A program made the position numbers and the translations under genes. From assembly GCA_030141605.1 (NCBI GenBank), contig JAQGDQ010001492.1, positions 1 to 38,303 on the forward strand: 38,303 nt of DNA, given 5' to 3'. The DNA is from Tubiluchus corallicola (lineage: Eukaryota > Priapulida > Priapulimorpha > Priapulimorphida > Tubiluchidae). This document shows positions 1 through 12,500 of the stretch, piece after piece; the stretch's first letter is position 1; every line of letters begins with the position of its first letter. The notes under the pieces are model-generated. The model worked only from the letters and a program-made list of their open reading frames with translations. It was not told the origin of the DNA and searched no databases.

Positions 1-37
1 ATGATGGTCAATGTTTTTAAAATGGCAAATGAAGATT

Positions 38-38
38 T

Positions 39-103
<65 letters not shown>

Positions 104-192
104 TTACTACTACTACTACGACTACTCCTACTGCTGCTGCTGCTGCTACTGCTACTGCTACTGCTACTACTACGACTACTCCTACTGCTGCT
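38..192. repeat. Compound trinucleotide array (ACT/GCT), copy 1
   Basis: ACT repeats followed by CTG- and CTA-type blocks. The same compound order and left flank (TCAATGTTTTTAAAA) reappear at 1836-2030. Confidence 0.95.
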
Positions 193-820
193 AATGTACG
201 TAGATACAATCATGTTAAGTACCTCGGTTTTGTGCTCTAATGTACGTAGATACAATCATGTTAAGTACCTCGGTTTTGTGCTCTAATGTACGTAGATACA
301 ATCATGTTAAGTACCTCGCTTTTGTGCTCTAATGTACGTAGATACAATCATGTTAAGTACCTCGCTTTTGTGCTCTAATGTACGTAGATACAATCATGTT
401 AAGTACCTCGCTTTTGTGCTCTAATGTACGTAGATACAATCATGTTAAGTACCTCGCTTTTGTGCTCTAATGTACGTAGATACAATCATGTTAAGTACCT
501 CGCTTTTGTGCTCTAATGTACGTAGATACAATCATGTTAAGTACCTCGCTTTTGTGCTCTAATGTACGTAGATACAATCATGTTAAGTACCTCGCTTTTG
601 TGCTCTAATGTACGTAGATACAATCATGTTAAGTACCTCGGTTTTGTGCTCTAATGTACGTAGATACAATCATGTTAAGTACCTCGGTTTTGTGCTCTAA
701 TGTACGTAGATACAATCATGTTAAGTACCTCGCTTTTGTGCTCTAATGTACGTAGATACAATCATGTTAAGTACCTCGCTTTTGTGCTCTAATGTACGTA
801 GACACAATCATGTTAAGTAC
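192..820. repeat. 46-bp tandem repeat, about 13.6 copies
   Basis: Unit TAATGTACGTAGATACAATC followed by ATGTTAAGTACCTCGSTTTT and GTGCTC. Copies differ mainly by one G/C position. It directly abuts the trinucleotide array on its left. Confidence 0.95.
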
Positions 821-1603
821 CGGTTGTTTGTAAGCAGAAACGTATTTTAATATGCTAGCCTAGCGGTTTGCCTTTGACTCATGCATCCACTGCAATTAAA
901 CTTGCTACCAAAGAATTTCTGGAAGGTAAACATTTCATCACTTGCACAGCAGTTTGCTGTAACAGGATTTTTCGGTTCCCCAAATAAAATAGACGAAACA
1001 TTGTAAATAATACAGGAACTAATACAGGATTTGGTGAAATGAAAACTCTTAATCTTTATCAATTAAAAAAAGCATCAAAGAATTACCTACTACAACAGTA
1101 TAATTAACTCACAATTTTACTCATCCTGATCTTAAGTTACTAACAAAACTTATTTTGTTCTAATGTAAATTATAACTGATGAAAATATTATGCAATGTTA
1201 ATTGTCAATTGTTCCACTTATCTGGAGGAGGACTCGAAAGCTCAATGCTCCTTCCTCCTCCTCACAGTAACTCGTTTAGTTTTTTTTTTCCAACGTAAAA
1301 ACAATTTGTATGTATGTTTGTGTTGCTGTGGAATAAATTCATAATTCATTATGTCAATGTTTGTGCTTTCCATTACAGAGAGACAACAATTTCTCACTGA
1401 CAAATCTTTTACTGAATATTAATATGTGAATCTTTTGCAGTGCACTGAAATTAGACAAATTAGTGTTTGAAAATGAAAAATGTTAAGGTTACCTCTTTAG
1501 AAACATTAGGTGCTTTCAAGGAGCTTTAGTAATGATAGTAATAAAAATACATACATCGGTACAAAGAAACCACATGTAAGTTGTATAATGGTGCGGAAAT
1601 GGT

Positions 1604-1605
<2 letters not shown>
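821..1605. other. Intergenic, nothing recognised
   Basis: AT-rich sequence with a short GGAGGAGG / CCTCCTCC inverted pair near 1225-1262. No coding or RNA signal seen. Confidence 0.5.
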
Positions 1606-1682
<77 letters not shown>

Positions 1683-1713
1683 GTGTGTGTGTGTGTGTGT
1701 GTGCGTGTGTGTG
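1606..1713. repeat. (GT)n microsatellite
   Basis: About 108 bp of GT dinucleotides with two interruptions. Open frames of Cys-Val or His-Thr across it are artefacts. Confidence 0.97.
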
Positions 1714-1835
1714 CATTAGAAGAGAGAAAAATATTGTATGCAGTTTTATGCAGTTTTATCATAGTGCATCGTGTTTGTTCAGAATAGTGCATGTTATTAT
1801 GTGAACTAACACTGATTGTCTGTCTTTTCTATTAT

Positions 1836-1874
1836 GACGGCCAATGTTTTTAAAAAGGCAAAATAAAGATTTTA

Positions 1875-1940
<66 letters not shown>

Positions 1941-2053
1941 TTACTACTACTACTACGACTACTCCTACTGCTGCTGCTGCTGCTACTGCTACTGCTACTG
2001 CTACTACTACGACTACTCCTACTGCTGCTGCTGCTACTGCTACAACAACAACA

Positions 2054-2096
<43 letters not shown>

Positions 2097-2097
2097 T

Positions 2098-2142
<45 letters not shown>

Positions 2143-2154
2143 AACTACTACTGT

Positions 2155-2220
<66 letters not shown>

Positions 2221-2222
2221 AT
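1836..2222. repeat. Compound trinucleotide array (ACT/GCT), copy 2
   Basis: Duplicate of the first array with left flank CCAATGTTTTTAAAA, then extended by a further 190 bp of ACT repeats. Confidence 0.95.
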
Positions 2223-2307
2223 ATTACTACATAAACTACTTTTCCATCAGTAATGATGAAAAAACTAACACACGGTCAAGAGAGGTACAAAATTTTCTAA
2301 AGACTCT

Positions 2308-2485
2308 AAGGAATTTTTAATACGGAAAAATACAAATTTTAATACGGAAAAATACAAATGCGGGAATTTTTAATACGGAAAAATACAAATGCGGGAATGT
2401 TTAATACATAAAAATACAAATGCGGGAATTTTTAATACATAAAAATACAAATGCGGGAATTTTTAATACATAAAAATACAAATGC
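2308..2485. repeat. 31-bp tandem repeat, about 5.7 copies
   Basis: Unit TTTTTAATACRKAAAAATAC followed by AAATGCGGGAA. The first copy is shorter, and the second half carries ACATAAA in place of ACGGAAA. Confidence 0.9.
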
Positions 2486-2919
2486 ATTCTCTATGCAGCA
2501 AGTGGTAATGTTGACCATCTGCCAAATGTCTACACAGATAGCAGAAAGCTAAAAACTTGCTAAACTAGAACATGTTAGTCACATTTCAACGAATAAACCA
2601 CATAGTGGTGAAATTTACTGCAAGGAAGAATTCGTTAACCTCCTCACTGCCTCGGAGTTTGTACTGCAGCTGGTGTAGGAGAATATTTCAAGAAACATAA
2701 AGTTGCTACGTCACCATCAGGTTTGCTATCAAAACTATAATTGCCACCACAGGTCCGTAACAGTTGACCACCGCCACCGCCCCCCCCCCCCCCCATGCTG
2801 CTAACCACTACCATCACAAGTATCACCATTTTCATCAACATCATGTGATTTCAAAAGTAATTTTGTTTCGTGTGATATAGTTCAAAGCACCTTGTAAAGT
2901 GCAGGATATAAAACAAGTA

Positions 2920-3210
2920 CAGTCGACCCTCGTTAAACCGGACCCCGTTAGCCCGGATATTGGATAAGACGGACGTCATCCGTGGTAAAGAAAACTGACC
3001 GATTTCCGTCCGAGCCCGAGCGCTAAACACAACACGGCCTACCAACTGTACAATATTTTCTTTATCCTCACAGGTTAACTATTTTAAAGTAATATACATT
3101 ATAGTATATAGTGCAATAGATATAGGTCTTATTAAGGTGATTATTCCTGTATAATATAGACCATATACAGGCATATCGGATAAATCGGACAATCGGCTAA
3201 ACCGGATTTA
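2920..3210. mobile_element. Same pogo-like MITE, inverted copy without right terminus
   Basis: Starts CAGTCGACCCTCGTTAAACC after TA at 2918-2919 and is the reverse complement of the copy at 16062-16373 through about 3196. The expected right TIR is then replaced by unrelated or diverged sequence. Confidence 0.75.
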
Positions 3211-3321
3211 TGCTCAAGCTGCTCATTATTTACTGTTGCTAATTTTGTTGTGAAGAAGTTTGTAAATTCAAGCTGAGCATAATAATTTATGCTCTTCTGA
3301 GACTTGCCATAATGATAACTA

Positions 3322-3814
3322 TGGAAATTGTAACTGTATATTTTAGGTGCTGCCATCTATTAACTAATCCTTTTACATTTTACTAGCTAAACTCACCCCT
3401 AGTATAATTGTACGGTCCAGTGAATATGCATATTCACTGGATCTCTCCCTATTTTACAGTAATGGTTTTTGTGAAGCCAAGTTTGCATAATTACCTATAC
3501 CTATATATACTGACTGGATTTACTTTCTAGTCACTGTCTGTCTCACTCCCAACGCAGTGCAGCAGTCGTGATACTCATGTCACTGTCTAACTCTCAGTGT
3601 TCAGTGCAGGACACTCTTGTTCTCAGTGTTCAGTGTAGCAGTCGTGATACTCATTTTACTCACTGTCTAATTCTCAGTGTTCAGTGTAGCAGTCATTCTA
3701 CATATGTGTATTTAGTCTAATAAACTCTTTTCAGTTTTGTGCAGATATGTAGTATAGCGTTTTATTCTTTTTCTACAAAGTGATTCATCTACAACCTCAA
3801 CCATGACTTTCACA
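3322..3814 (+). repeat. LTR-like repeat, copy 1
   Basis: Contains a perfect 26-bp palindrome at 3416-3441, a TATATATA box near 3503, direct short repeats of CTCAGTGTTCAGTG, and AATAAA near 3719. The order is that of an LTR promoter and poly(A) region. A reverse-complement copy is at 31232-31680. No retroelement coding region flanks it, so solo LTR is only a suggestion. Confidence 0.55.
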
Positions 3815-4144
3815 ATAATCATAAAAGAAGTAAAATTCTGAAAGTTTATAGGGAGAAAAAAGAATTCTTTTTGAGACTGAATGAGCATTTTGACTTCGTT
3901 TACGCTAACATAATTATACTTGAAAACAGAAAATATCCGCTTCGTATATTAAAACAACTTATGCTGTTAACACAGAGGGTGTTAAATGTCAAATTAGAAA
4001 CTGTCTTTTAAAACTTATTGACTAATATTTTGAAATACAGAACTGTCAGTTAATACCATTAGCCTTACTTAACATGTACTAGAGCATTTCTACTTTTAAT
4101 CAAAACAAAATACCAGCAAATGGCTTGGTGTAAAAGTTAGAAAC

Positions 4145-4340
4145 GGTAATACAAAATGAAACCTTGCTATGGACTATGTATATATTTCTATACATTTATA
4201 ATCACGCTTTTAACTGCAAGCTTATCACACATTAAATGGTAATACAAAATGAAACCTCGCTATGGAAAATTGCACAATGACTATGTATATATTTCTATAC
4301 ATTTATAATCATGCTTTTAACTGCAAGCTATCACACATTA
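4145..4340. repeat. Tandem duplication of about 95 bp
   Basis: GGTAATACAAAATGAAACC through TGCAAGCT-ATCACACATTA occurs twice in a row. The second copy has 12 extra bases after GCTATGGA. Confidence 0.9.
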
Positions 4341-4577
4341 TTTACATAAGTTTCGTGAGCTTTTAACGATGTATTCATCACTGGCATTTGGTTTCTGTAG
4401 CACTGACGTCATTGCAATGACATTGTCATCGTTTGCGTAATAGTGATTGTGATTCAGTGGTTTCTTGGCTCACCAATTTAGTTTAAGAATTTTTGAATAT
4501 ATATCCCATTCAGAACGTGAATTAAAATCTGTTTCAAGTATTCTGGAGATTTAATTTAAAATCCAGCACCACCCTCG

Positions 4578-4807
4578 ACCCGTTCCCGTTCTCTACATCT
4601 CAGCCGTATAACTTTTGCAAAAAACGGCCGAAAAATGGCCATTTTTGGAGGTTTTTCGCCTCCCGGTGGGCCTAAATCATCAATGGCACGACACTAGATC
4701 GATACCTTTCGTTTGATGTATAGATCGCCGCAAATGGTGCCCCCGTCAAAGCTGTAGCCTCGAATCTTATATATTAAGCCCATACCAAGAATATTAATAT
4801 ATAGATA
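4578..4807 (+). repeat. Unclassified interspersed repeat, copy 1
   Basis: Starts CCCGTTCCCGTTCTCTACAT, has the 16-bp palindrome AAAAATGGCCATTTTT (4631-4646), and ends with CCATACCAAGAATATTAATA then TATAGATA. Two more copies in the same orientation lie at 15091 and 37153. No TIR, tail or coding region recognised. Confidence 0.8.
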
Positions 4808-5492
4808 CAATACAGCAGCATTACTTTTAAACTTCAGACCCCAGAGTTACGCAGTTACATTAAAATTTGTGTATTCTAACTGGCCATTTCTGCTCACTAC
4901 TTGCAAACCGCCAAGCAAATCATACTTAAATCAACGTACCTTATTGTTGACGGTTCTATAGTAATCAGTGCATCCGTCAACTGGTCGAAGAATGTGACTT
5001 TCGAAATCTTGCTTGGTGTACGAATATTTCAACAATGATCCATTCCTCGGAATACATATCTATAATGAAATAAAAATTTTAATAGGAAACAGATTAGCAT
5101 ACTGTTGTGAATTAGCTAAACCGGTGTTCGTACACAAAGCTGTAAGGAAAGAAAAAACCAGTTGGTTTTTTGATATCGAGAGAATTGTGACATTGGTTCG
5201 ACCGTTTTGCACGAACATCATAATAACAACTAAGCTGCTTGTTTACATGAACTAGTGGCAAATGCAATTTTCCTTTTTTAACTAATAAAATTATTATATA
5301 GTTCAAAATAATATTAGTTTTATGCAGACTTATTATTATTGAAAAAAAACTCCTCACAGAATCCTTGTTTATTCTTTTCTCCAATCCAGGCATTTCTTTC
5401 AATAAACATCATTTATGTCGTTTGGTTTTGCCAAATTCGTCAACGTTTTTCATACACATACTCCAATAACCTTACCATGAAACTACTTAAAT

Positions 5493-5897
5493 CAGGGGTG
5501 TGCAAACTGCGGCCCGCCGAGAGATCTTGTGCGGCCCGCGTAGAGGTTTGTCAATGTAATGAAAGTGCGGCCCACGCGATCTAGCTGAAGTCTGCGCCAA
5601 TATCGCAAAGATAGTGCGGGTAGTTTTTTCCTCTAGATCGGATGGCATTAACCCTTACAAGACAGTTGTCACTTTATGTCACTGTCGGACATTATGGTTT
5701 TTAATATAAATTTTAATAACTTCTAAAATAGTTTCTTGAGTGTAGTAGTGCAGTAGTAATGATGTGACAGATCAGATGCAGAAGAATCGTTATCAGGTCC
5801 TACTGTACTTGGCTCCTTGACCAAACTGCATGTGGCCCACAGGAATTGCAGGAAAGTTTAATGTGGCCCGGCTAGTCAGATAATTTGCACACCCCTG
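5493..5897. mobile_element. hAT MITE, family 1, copy 1
   Basis: Starts CAGGGGTGTGCAAACTGCGG and ends TTTGCACACCCCTG. It is flanked by a perfect 8-bp target duplication ACTTAAAT (5485-5492 and 5898-5905), the hAT signature. Length 405 bp, no coding capacity. The termini are rich in CGGCCC-type motifs. Confidence 0.92.
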
Positions 5898-5905
5898 ACT
5901 TAAAT

Positions 5906-8707
5906 TATCGCTCAAACAAATTACAAAAAAGCGAGACATATATATATACCAGCCACTGCTTTGTAGTCGCACTATCAAATAACTCTTTGAACTTTGATTG
6001 TAGGCAGAGGAAAAAACTATTTTGCAGCAAGTCTTCATCATAGGTAGAAGTCATTATGTGAAAAACCAGCAATACAGCAACCTAAAATGAAATACACAAG
6101 TTACCAAAATTTTACGTTCTCACAGACTATCTACCAAATAAACTTTAATATATCAAGTATATTCCTACAGATACACCCAAAAATACCTGTACAGCAAGTT
6201 GATCTAGTCTACTTGGTCAAGAGAAATTGCACAGTCCTGAAAGGGGCAGTTCCCTTTACCAATTTACACAATATAATTAAAAAATGATATAACTAATTAA
6301 ACCAGATCTTTCTTTGGATGCTTATCAAGGAAGTTTGCAGTTCATGTTTACAGAAACTAAAATCATGCATTTTGTTTTTGCAAGAAAAATACTTAGTATA
6401 TACATGCTCAGTTGTCCTGGCTTTAAATTATTTGTGAATCTATATAAACTAGAACTAACACCTGTCCAACTGTGTTGCTTTTCAAGTGGTTAACCCCTTG
6501 AGAAGGTGTCAGAAAGCCTTTTGACTAATGTCATGAATGCATTACTACATGGCACAGTATACATCATAATTGTCCTTTTTAAAAAACAGAAAGTGAAGTT
6601 AAACTCTATGTAATGAAGCCTACAAGAGACTTCACTCTTCAAAAGCCATAAGAAAACAATAATATTAACTTTTTAAGGGCCCATCAATAATTCATTGATT
6701 AAAGGCACACCAAAACAAAGATTCCAGTCTAGCAATTTCTAAAGTGGGCCAGCAAATAAGTTTCAAGAAACTTGCAAAATAATGTACATCATAAGTTCTC
6801 ACGACAGCACTATTTAATCTTATAAAGAATGGATAAGCACTTTATGATCCTAGCAGTAATTAAGATCGGTTGTTTCAAGTAGAGTGACATCACCATCACT
6901 TTAGCCACCTATTATAACAAGAATGTATCTCCTCCCTTAAACCTATTGTGATTGGTTTCTCATACATTGCAGATGATTAATGTAAAAATGAGCATACAAA
7001 AATTCGTTGTAATTTTTCCTCAATTCATCGATCTTGCTTTAACTTTTTCTCAAAACTACATTTTTCTGACTGATACTAATGGTGGCAAGGCTAAGTAAGG
7101 CCTAATTGCAGAAGCAAAGTTGAGACTGGAAAATTGAAACAAAAACTAAAACAAAAAACTGAACTAAAATTTTACACGGGATAAGGTCACGAAACTCAAA
7201 CCACCCATCTGATTTACAGAATAAAAAAATTCACTAGCTTACTAGAACTGTCGAAATATGATTCGACAAAATTCACGTGACATTACTCATAATTCTAAGC
7301 TAAGTAAACTCCATAAATTTCCATTGCTGATTCAGCGAAGTAAACAAAAATGGCTGGGAAATAGCAAAAATCTTTTTATAAAGACCCTTGATTCACTCAT
7401 GGCTCCGATTGACTAACAGTAAATCACAGTTCTGCGCTTTCATAAGTGCCAAGTATGAAGTATGATCAAGTAGATAAGCAGAATAGCAGATAAAAAATGG
7501 CACAGGGAAAATGGCACAAATGGAAAAATAGCTAAAATAGATAAAGGTAAATAAAAAACATATGTGTTGCTTTGATACAGTTAAATTCAATTGTAGGAAA
7601 ATAATTAAAAAAAATTATGATACAACTTGTAATATACATTATACAATAGCCATTGGCTAAAGGGGCTCCCTTTAGGGCGAAAGGTGTTTTGTTAGTCAGT
7701 TGAACGTTCTGTTCAAAGCTGGGAGAACTTCAAATGGAAACCACTAATCGAGCGATTAAGCATGTAGCTTCTATACATATTTGAGCAATTGGTGTAGCTA
7801 CTGGACCAGTATAGATAGCAGATTCAAAACAAAACTGCTATGCTAGCATGTTACTGATTGTTGGAAAAATGTTCCTTAGAAAAACAATTAGCAAACGATT
7901 GTTTGCTGATAAGATAATTATGGTGTTAGTCATAACAAATTATAATTATCTATAGTGGTCTCCAAAGTACCCAAAGAACAGATTAATTAATTTAAGTTAT
8001 ACATCAAAGAAAAGACTGCAGATATACATACACAATTAAGTAACAGTGGCATTTGTAGTCTCAGTTACTAACTCTTCAGCCATATTTATTAGGATTTATT
8101 ATTTTAATGACCTTGACGTTTTCACTACATTTTAAATATTTTGCTTCATATTTTACATGTGATGTCATCATGATGAAATATTTGTATTGTTTGTAATGAA
8201 ATCCATGTGCCTTGAATGTATTATTGTTATGTTATAATTATTATTAACAAAAAATAAAATTATTAATAATAAAATTTGCCTGCTTCTGACTCTAATATAA
8301 TATATTATACTAATTTAATGCAAATAAACTCATTTTGCTAAAGATGCTACTTTTTCAAATTTTTCCATTTGTACCATTTTTCCTGAACCATTTTTTTGTG
8401 CCATTAATTACCCAAATAATTGTAAATATTTCACATTTTTTCAAGTACCATGTGCTACATGCTGAATTGTGATCCTGTCTCCATGCTTCATGTCTCTCCA
8501 TGCTTTGAGATTGTAATATTTTTTGACGATGCATTATGTTATTCATGTTATTGACCTTAAGATTATAATTACATTATTTTTTCAATTTAAGTCCAACTTA
8601 ATTTTACAACATTATTTTTATGTCCAGTCATCTACTTTGCTTTACTCGCTCTATTTTTGTTACACCTCTTAATTTTGCAGGAATAGGAAACACAGGTTTG
8701 TTAGGTT
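5906..8707. other. Intergenic, nothing recognised
   Basis: 2.8 kb of AT-rich sequence. No conserved protein, RNA gene or terminal inverted repeat was identified by eye. Confidence 0.5.
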
Positions 8708-8755
<48 letters not shown>

Positions 8756-8775
8756 CGCGCGCACGTGCGTGTGTG
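8708..8775. repeat. (GT)n/(GC)n alternating purine-pyrimidine tract
   Basis: GT repeats pass into about nine GC dinucleotides and back to GT. The alternation favours Z-DNA. Confidence 0.93.
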
Positions 8776-8886
8776 ATTATAGATGGTTAATAAGGCAATT
8801 AATAAGGCGATAATAGGCAACTAGAGGATTTCTGTGGCTGACTAGACTTTTTTATCAGTTGCATAAATAATAAACTAACTATTGGC

Positions 8887-9024
<138 letters not shown>

Positions 9025-9358
9025 GATAATTATAATTATTATTAAAATATCATAGAATTTGGCATAATTAATTATTAATCGTTTTACGTAATATATCTTT
9101 ATATTACTTTAGTACTGTACGTGTCAGTTCCATTGACTTTGATTTTTAAAGGCATCTTGAGCATTTTGGTAATATTGCCAATTATAGATTAAAGCCTACT
9201 ATACGCGTTCAAATGTGACAAAGTCAGCACATCCATAGATCAATAACAGCACCAACTAGCTTCATCTACTATAATCGTAAAGATTCCTTATATTGCTAGA
9301 AGTACTTAATGGCGAGTTCTTGTCTGTAACAGGTTTTTTAATTCGAAAAAACGCAAAA

Positions 9359-9376
9359 ATGGCATTCACGATATGA
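9359..9376 (+). promoter_or_regulatory. Five-codon upstream ORF overlapping the NHE8 start
   Basis: An ATG at 9359 opens a five-codon reading frame. Its TGA (9374-9376) overlaps the main ATG (9373-9375) as ATGA. This arrangement could allow reinitiation or leaky scanning. Whether the uORF is in the mRNA depends on the unmapped transcription start. Confidence 0.4.
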
Positions 9377-9548
9377 AGCAGCACAAATGGGGTCTCCTTA
9401 TTGTCCTTCTTTTATTTGTTCCTCAGTTCATTTTATCGCAGAACAGCAAAAGTGAAGAAAATGGGGGCCCAGCGTCATCTTCACTTACAAGTTCGTCGAA
9501 AGAAAAGAAAGCTAATGAATCTGGTCAGTCTGCGGAGAAAGAGAAAAG
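9373..9548 (+). CDS. SLC9A8: SLC9A8 exon 1
   Basis: Start codon, signal-peptide-like stretch ([17 protein letters not shown]), then a hydrophilic Ser/Lys/Glu-rich segment. It ends with two bases of a split Ser codon before a gtataaag donor. I chose this ATG because it opens the frame that joins exon 2; no upstream in-frame exon was seen. A further 5' non-coding exon cannot be excluded. Confidence 0.8.
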
Positions 9549-12500
9549 GTATAAAGTGCGTTTTTCTTTAAGTTATTCCACATCTCATAATCAGTGTAGC
9601 ACACCTGGCAATCTACCTTTAAAACACTTCATAAATAACGCTTAAAAAATTGTTAAAATTTTTATATCATTTACGATTACACTTAGTTATTGCTGTCTTA
9701 TTGCATACAGGGTTTGCGTTACCAGCAGCACTGTATAAAACTTGTAAATATAAACTCTCGTGATTTATGGAATCAGTTGTGCACTGGGATGGCAATGCAG
9801 TGCCGTTTTCCAAGGTGGTGTGAACATTTTAAATTTTTAAGAATTTTCCAACTACACAAGTCTTTCAAATAGGTAAGCGTAATGCTAACCAATATAACTT
9901 TGTGTGGAAAATTCTTTGGGATGAACTTTATAAATTCCTTTTTCTCGTCAAGTACCTGTCTTTGAAGATAGTTACTTTCTAAGAATACCTGGCACGGTGT
10001 TAACTTATTACACATTATCAAATAAACAGAACCAACAACCACGTGACAAGATGTTATTCTTATAATGTCTCTTAAAGGACAAGAAAGGGGGCGCCTGAAA
10101 TAGGTTTCAGAAAAATCGCTTTAAAAAATTATATTACTTTATAGCAATTTTATGTGTATATCATACTCAGTTTGAAAGGATTTTTTGTTTGTTTTCATTT
10201 TAAAACTGCCGCAGTACTGCTCTGACCTCACCATTATATCACGTCATACACGCACAACGTAAATCAGAGAAGTAAAGGAAATGTTAAACTATATCCCAAA
10301 AAATTTTCCATGCAACGTTGTGTTATTTAGCATTTCGCTTAGCTGCGTGAAAGACTTATGAAACTAGAAAAGAAAATTATTAATTATTTAGAATGTTTTC
10401 ACCAATTAGTAAAATATCACTGACTGTCCTCCAGGGTGCACCACTCGCTAACAAAAAAAACGTATTCTTAATAGATATATTGACAAGACACAGTAATTTA
10501 AAATTTTGCTTAGTAAGTGACGAAAGCTCTGTGCTAAAATTATTTTTTCAAACTTTACTCACTGTTATCAAAACTTGTTTCAAATGACTTATCGTCAAAA
10601 TGGCTAACGGTCATCTCATGAGTTTAAATTTACAAGTTTTATAAGACCTTAGTGCCGACGCGAACCCTGTATGCAAAAACGCAGTATGTAAGTGGTATAA
10701 AATTTCAAGACGAATTTTTATAAGCTTCATCAAAGTGGAGGGTTTTCTTGTGCTTTAAGGTACCCTGTGCTTTAAGGTAATGTCTTATTAACATTAAAGA
10801 TTTTTACCTTATGTATGCAACATCTTCATTTACTGTGAATCTGGAGGAGGAAGCCCGCTAAAACTTAGTAAAGTATTACTGACAGTCACACAGACATGCC
10901 CACCTACTACTGCATTTCTCTGGTGATAAATCATACCAATAAGCTTTCGTTAAATGTTGTCCAACTGCTTGAGTGCAAGTTAACCTTTCTTGATAAGATA
11001 TCTTCAAAACTAGAACTTATGAAATTTAGTAAACGTTTATATGGCGTTCGCTAAACAAAACGATTCCTTTTACAGGCTGTAGATATTTTTACACTGTAAA
11101 ACATGAAATTAATTAATGTCTGGAAATGTCTGCAAATTTTGTGTGGACGGCCTTGACACAATAATTTCCAGGCATATAAATTACATTTAGTAATCAAGGT
11201 GCTGGTAAACATGCTTGTAAATGTAAATGTACGCTGCTAAACACAAACAATGTTATTCAGGTAATGCATTGTTGGGCAATGTGGCTTCGTGCTTTGGTGC
11301 CCACTAAACAGCAACTAAACCAATGATCATGAAATTAAGCCATAAATTTCCATTAATCTTTACCTTTGTAGTTTGTTTAGAATCGTGCATCACTAAAATA
11401 TCACTTTGCAAACAAAGCTTTGAAGCCCAATTGCTATAAATTTAGGTTGCGTTATTTTCCAGTTTACAGTACTATACAGAAGTGGGCTCGTGGTTGCATG
11501 CCTCCTCATGGAATATCACCTTTTATCATCCAATATAGTATACTTTCATGTGTATATTCTCGCTTGGAATACAATGTCTAATTACCCTAATAATTAATCA
11601 CTACTGCTAGATGATTCACTACTTACATTCAAGTCTAACATTTTGATTAGGAAAGTTTGCGGTTAATTATATTATCACAGCCTTGAAAGAGCAAAAAAGC
11701 AGTCAACATCTTGGAATGTTCAAAATTGCCAGTTTATCTACTAGTTTAACTCTTCTATTCCAGGATTAAATAAATGCATTCACGCGCATCTCACTAATGC
11801 AGGGGTGTGCAAATTGTGGCCCGCCGAGAGAATTTGTGCGGCCCGCAAAGAGATTTGTCCACCTAATGAAAGTGCGGCCCGGGCGATTAATTGAGTGTAT
11901 CCAGCTGAAGTCCGTGCCACGATCCCAAAGATAGTGCGGTTAGTTTTTTCTACTAGATCGGATGCCATTAACCCTTACAAGATGGTTGTAGCTTAATGTC
12001 ACTGTACTACACAGACTGTGTGATACACATTACTAATATGCATTGTAATGAAATTACCACTATCTGTCCTGAAAGTAGAAATATATGGTTTGTAATATAA
12101 ATTTTAATAACTTCTAAAATAGTTTCTTGAGTGTAGTAGTAATGATGTACGCAGGACGGATGCAAAAAACAATCATTATTAGGTCCTACTGTACTTGGCT
12201 CCTTGATCAAACTGCCTGTGGCCCCGCAGGAATTGCGGGAAAGTTTCTGTGGCCCGGCTAGTCAAATCATTTGCACACCCCTGCACTAATATATTCGTTA
12301 CTAATAATAGACGAAAAATGCATTTTAATACAAGTAAATAAGCGTAGTAAGTTTATCAGTGTGCATTCTCATAATGTTTGTCTTGTTAAAAAAAACAAAG
12401 TTTATCAGCTGTTGCTAGATCATGTCAGAAGCAAAACAAGGCGAAAGAAACCTTCTATCATTTACAAAAATCACTAAATATTTAAATTGACTAAACTAAA

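Noticed and set aside
192-820. Regularly spaced repeats suggesting a CRISPR-like array
   Set aside because: The units are contiguous 46-bp copies without unique spacers, in an animal genome; this is a simple tandem repeat.
1510-1804. Cys-Val and His-Thr open frames
   Set aside because: Translation of a GT microsatellite.
1844-2320. Poly-Thr open frame
   Set aside because: Translation of ACT repeats with no conserved flank.
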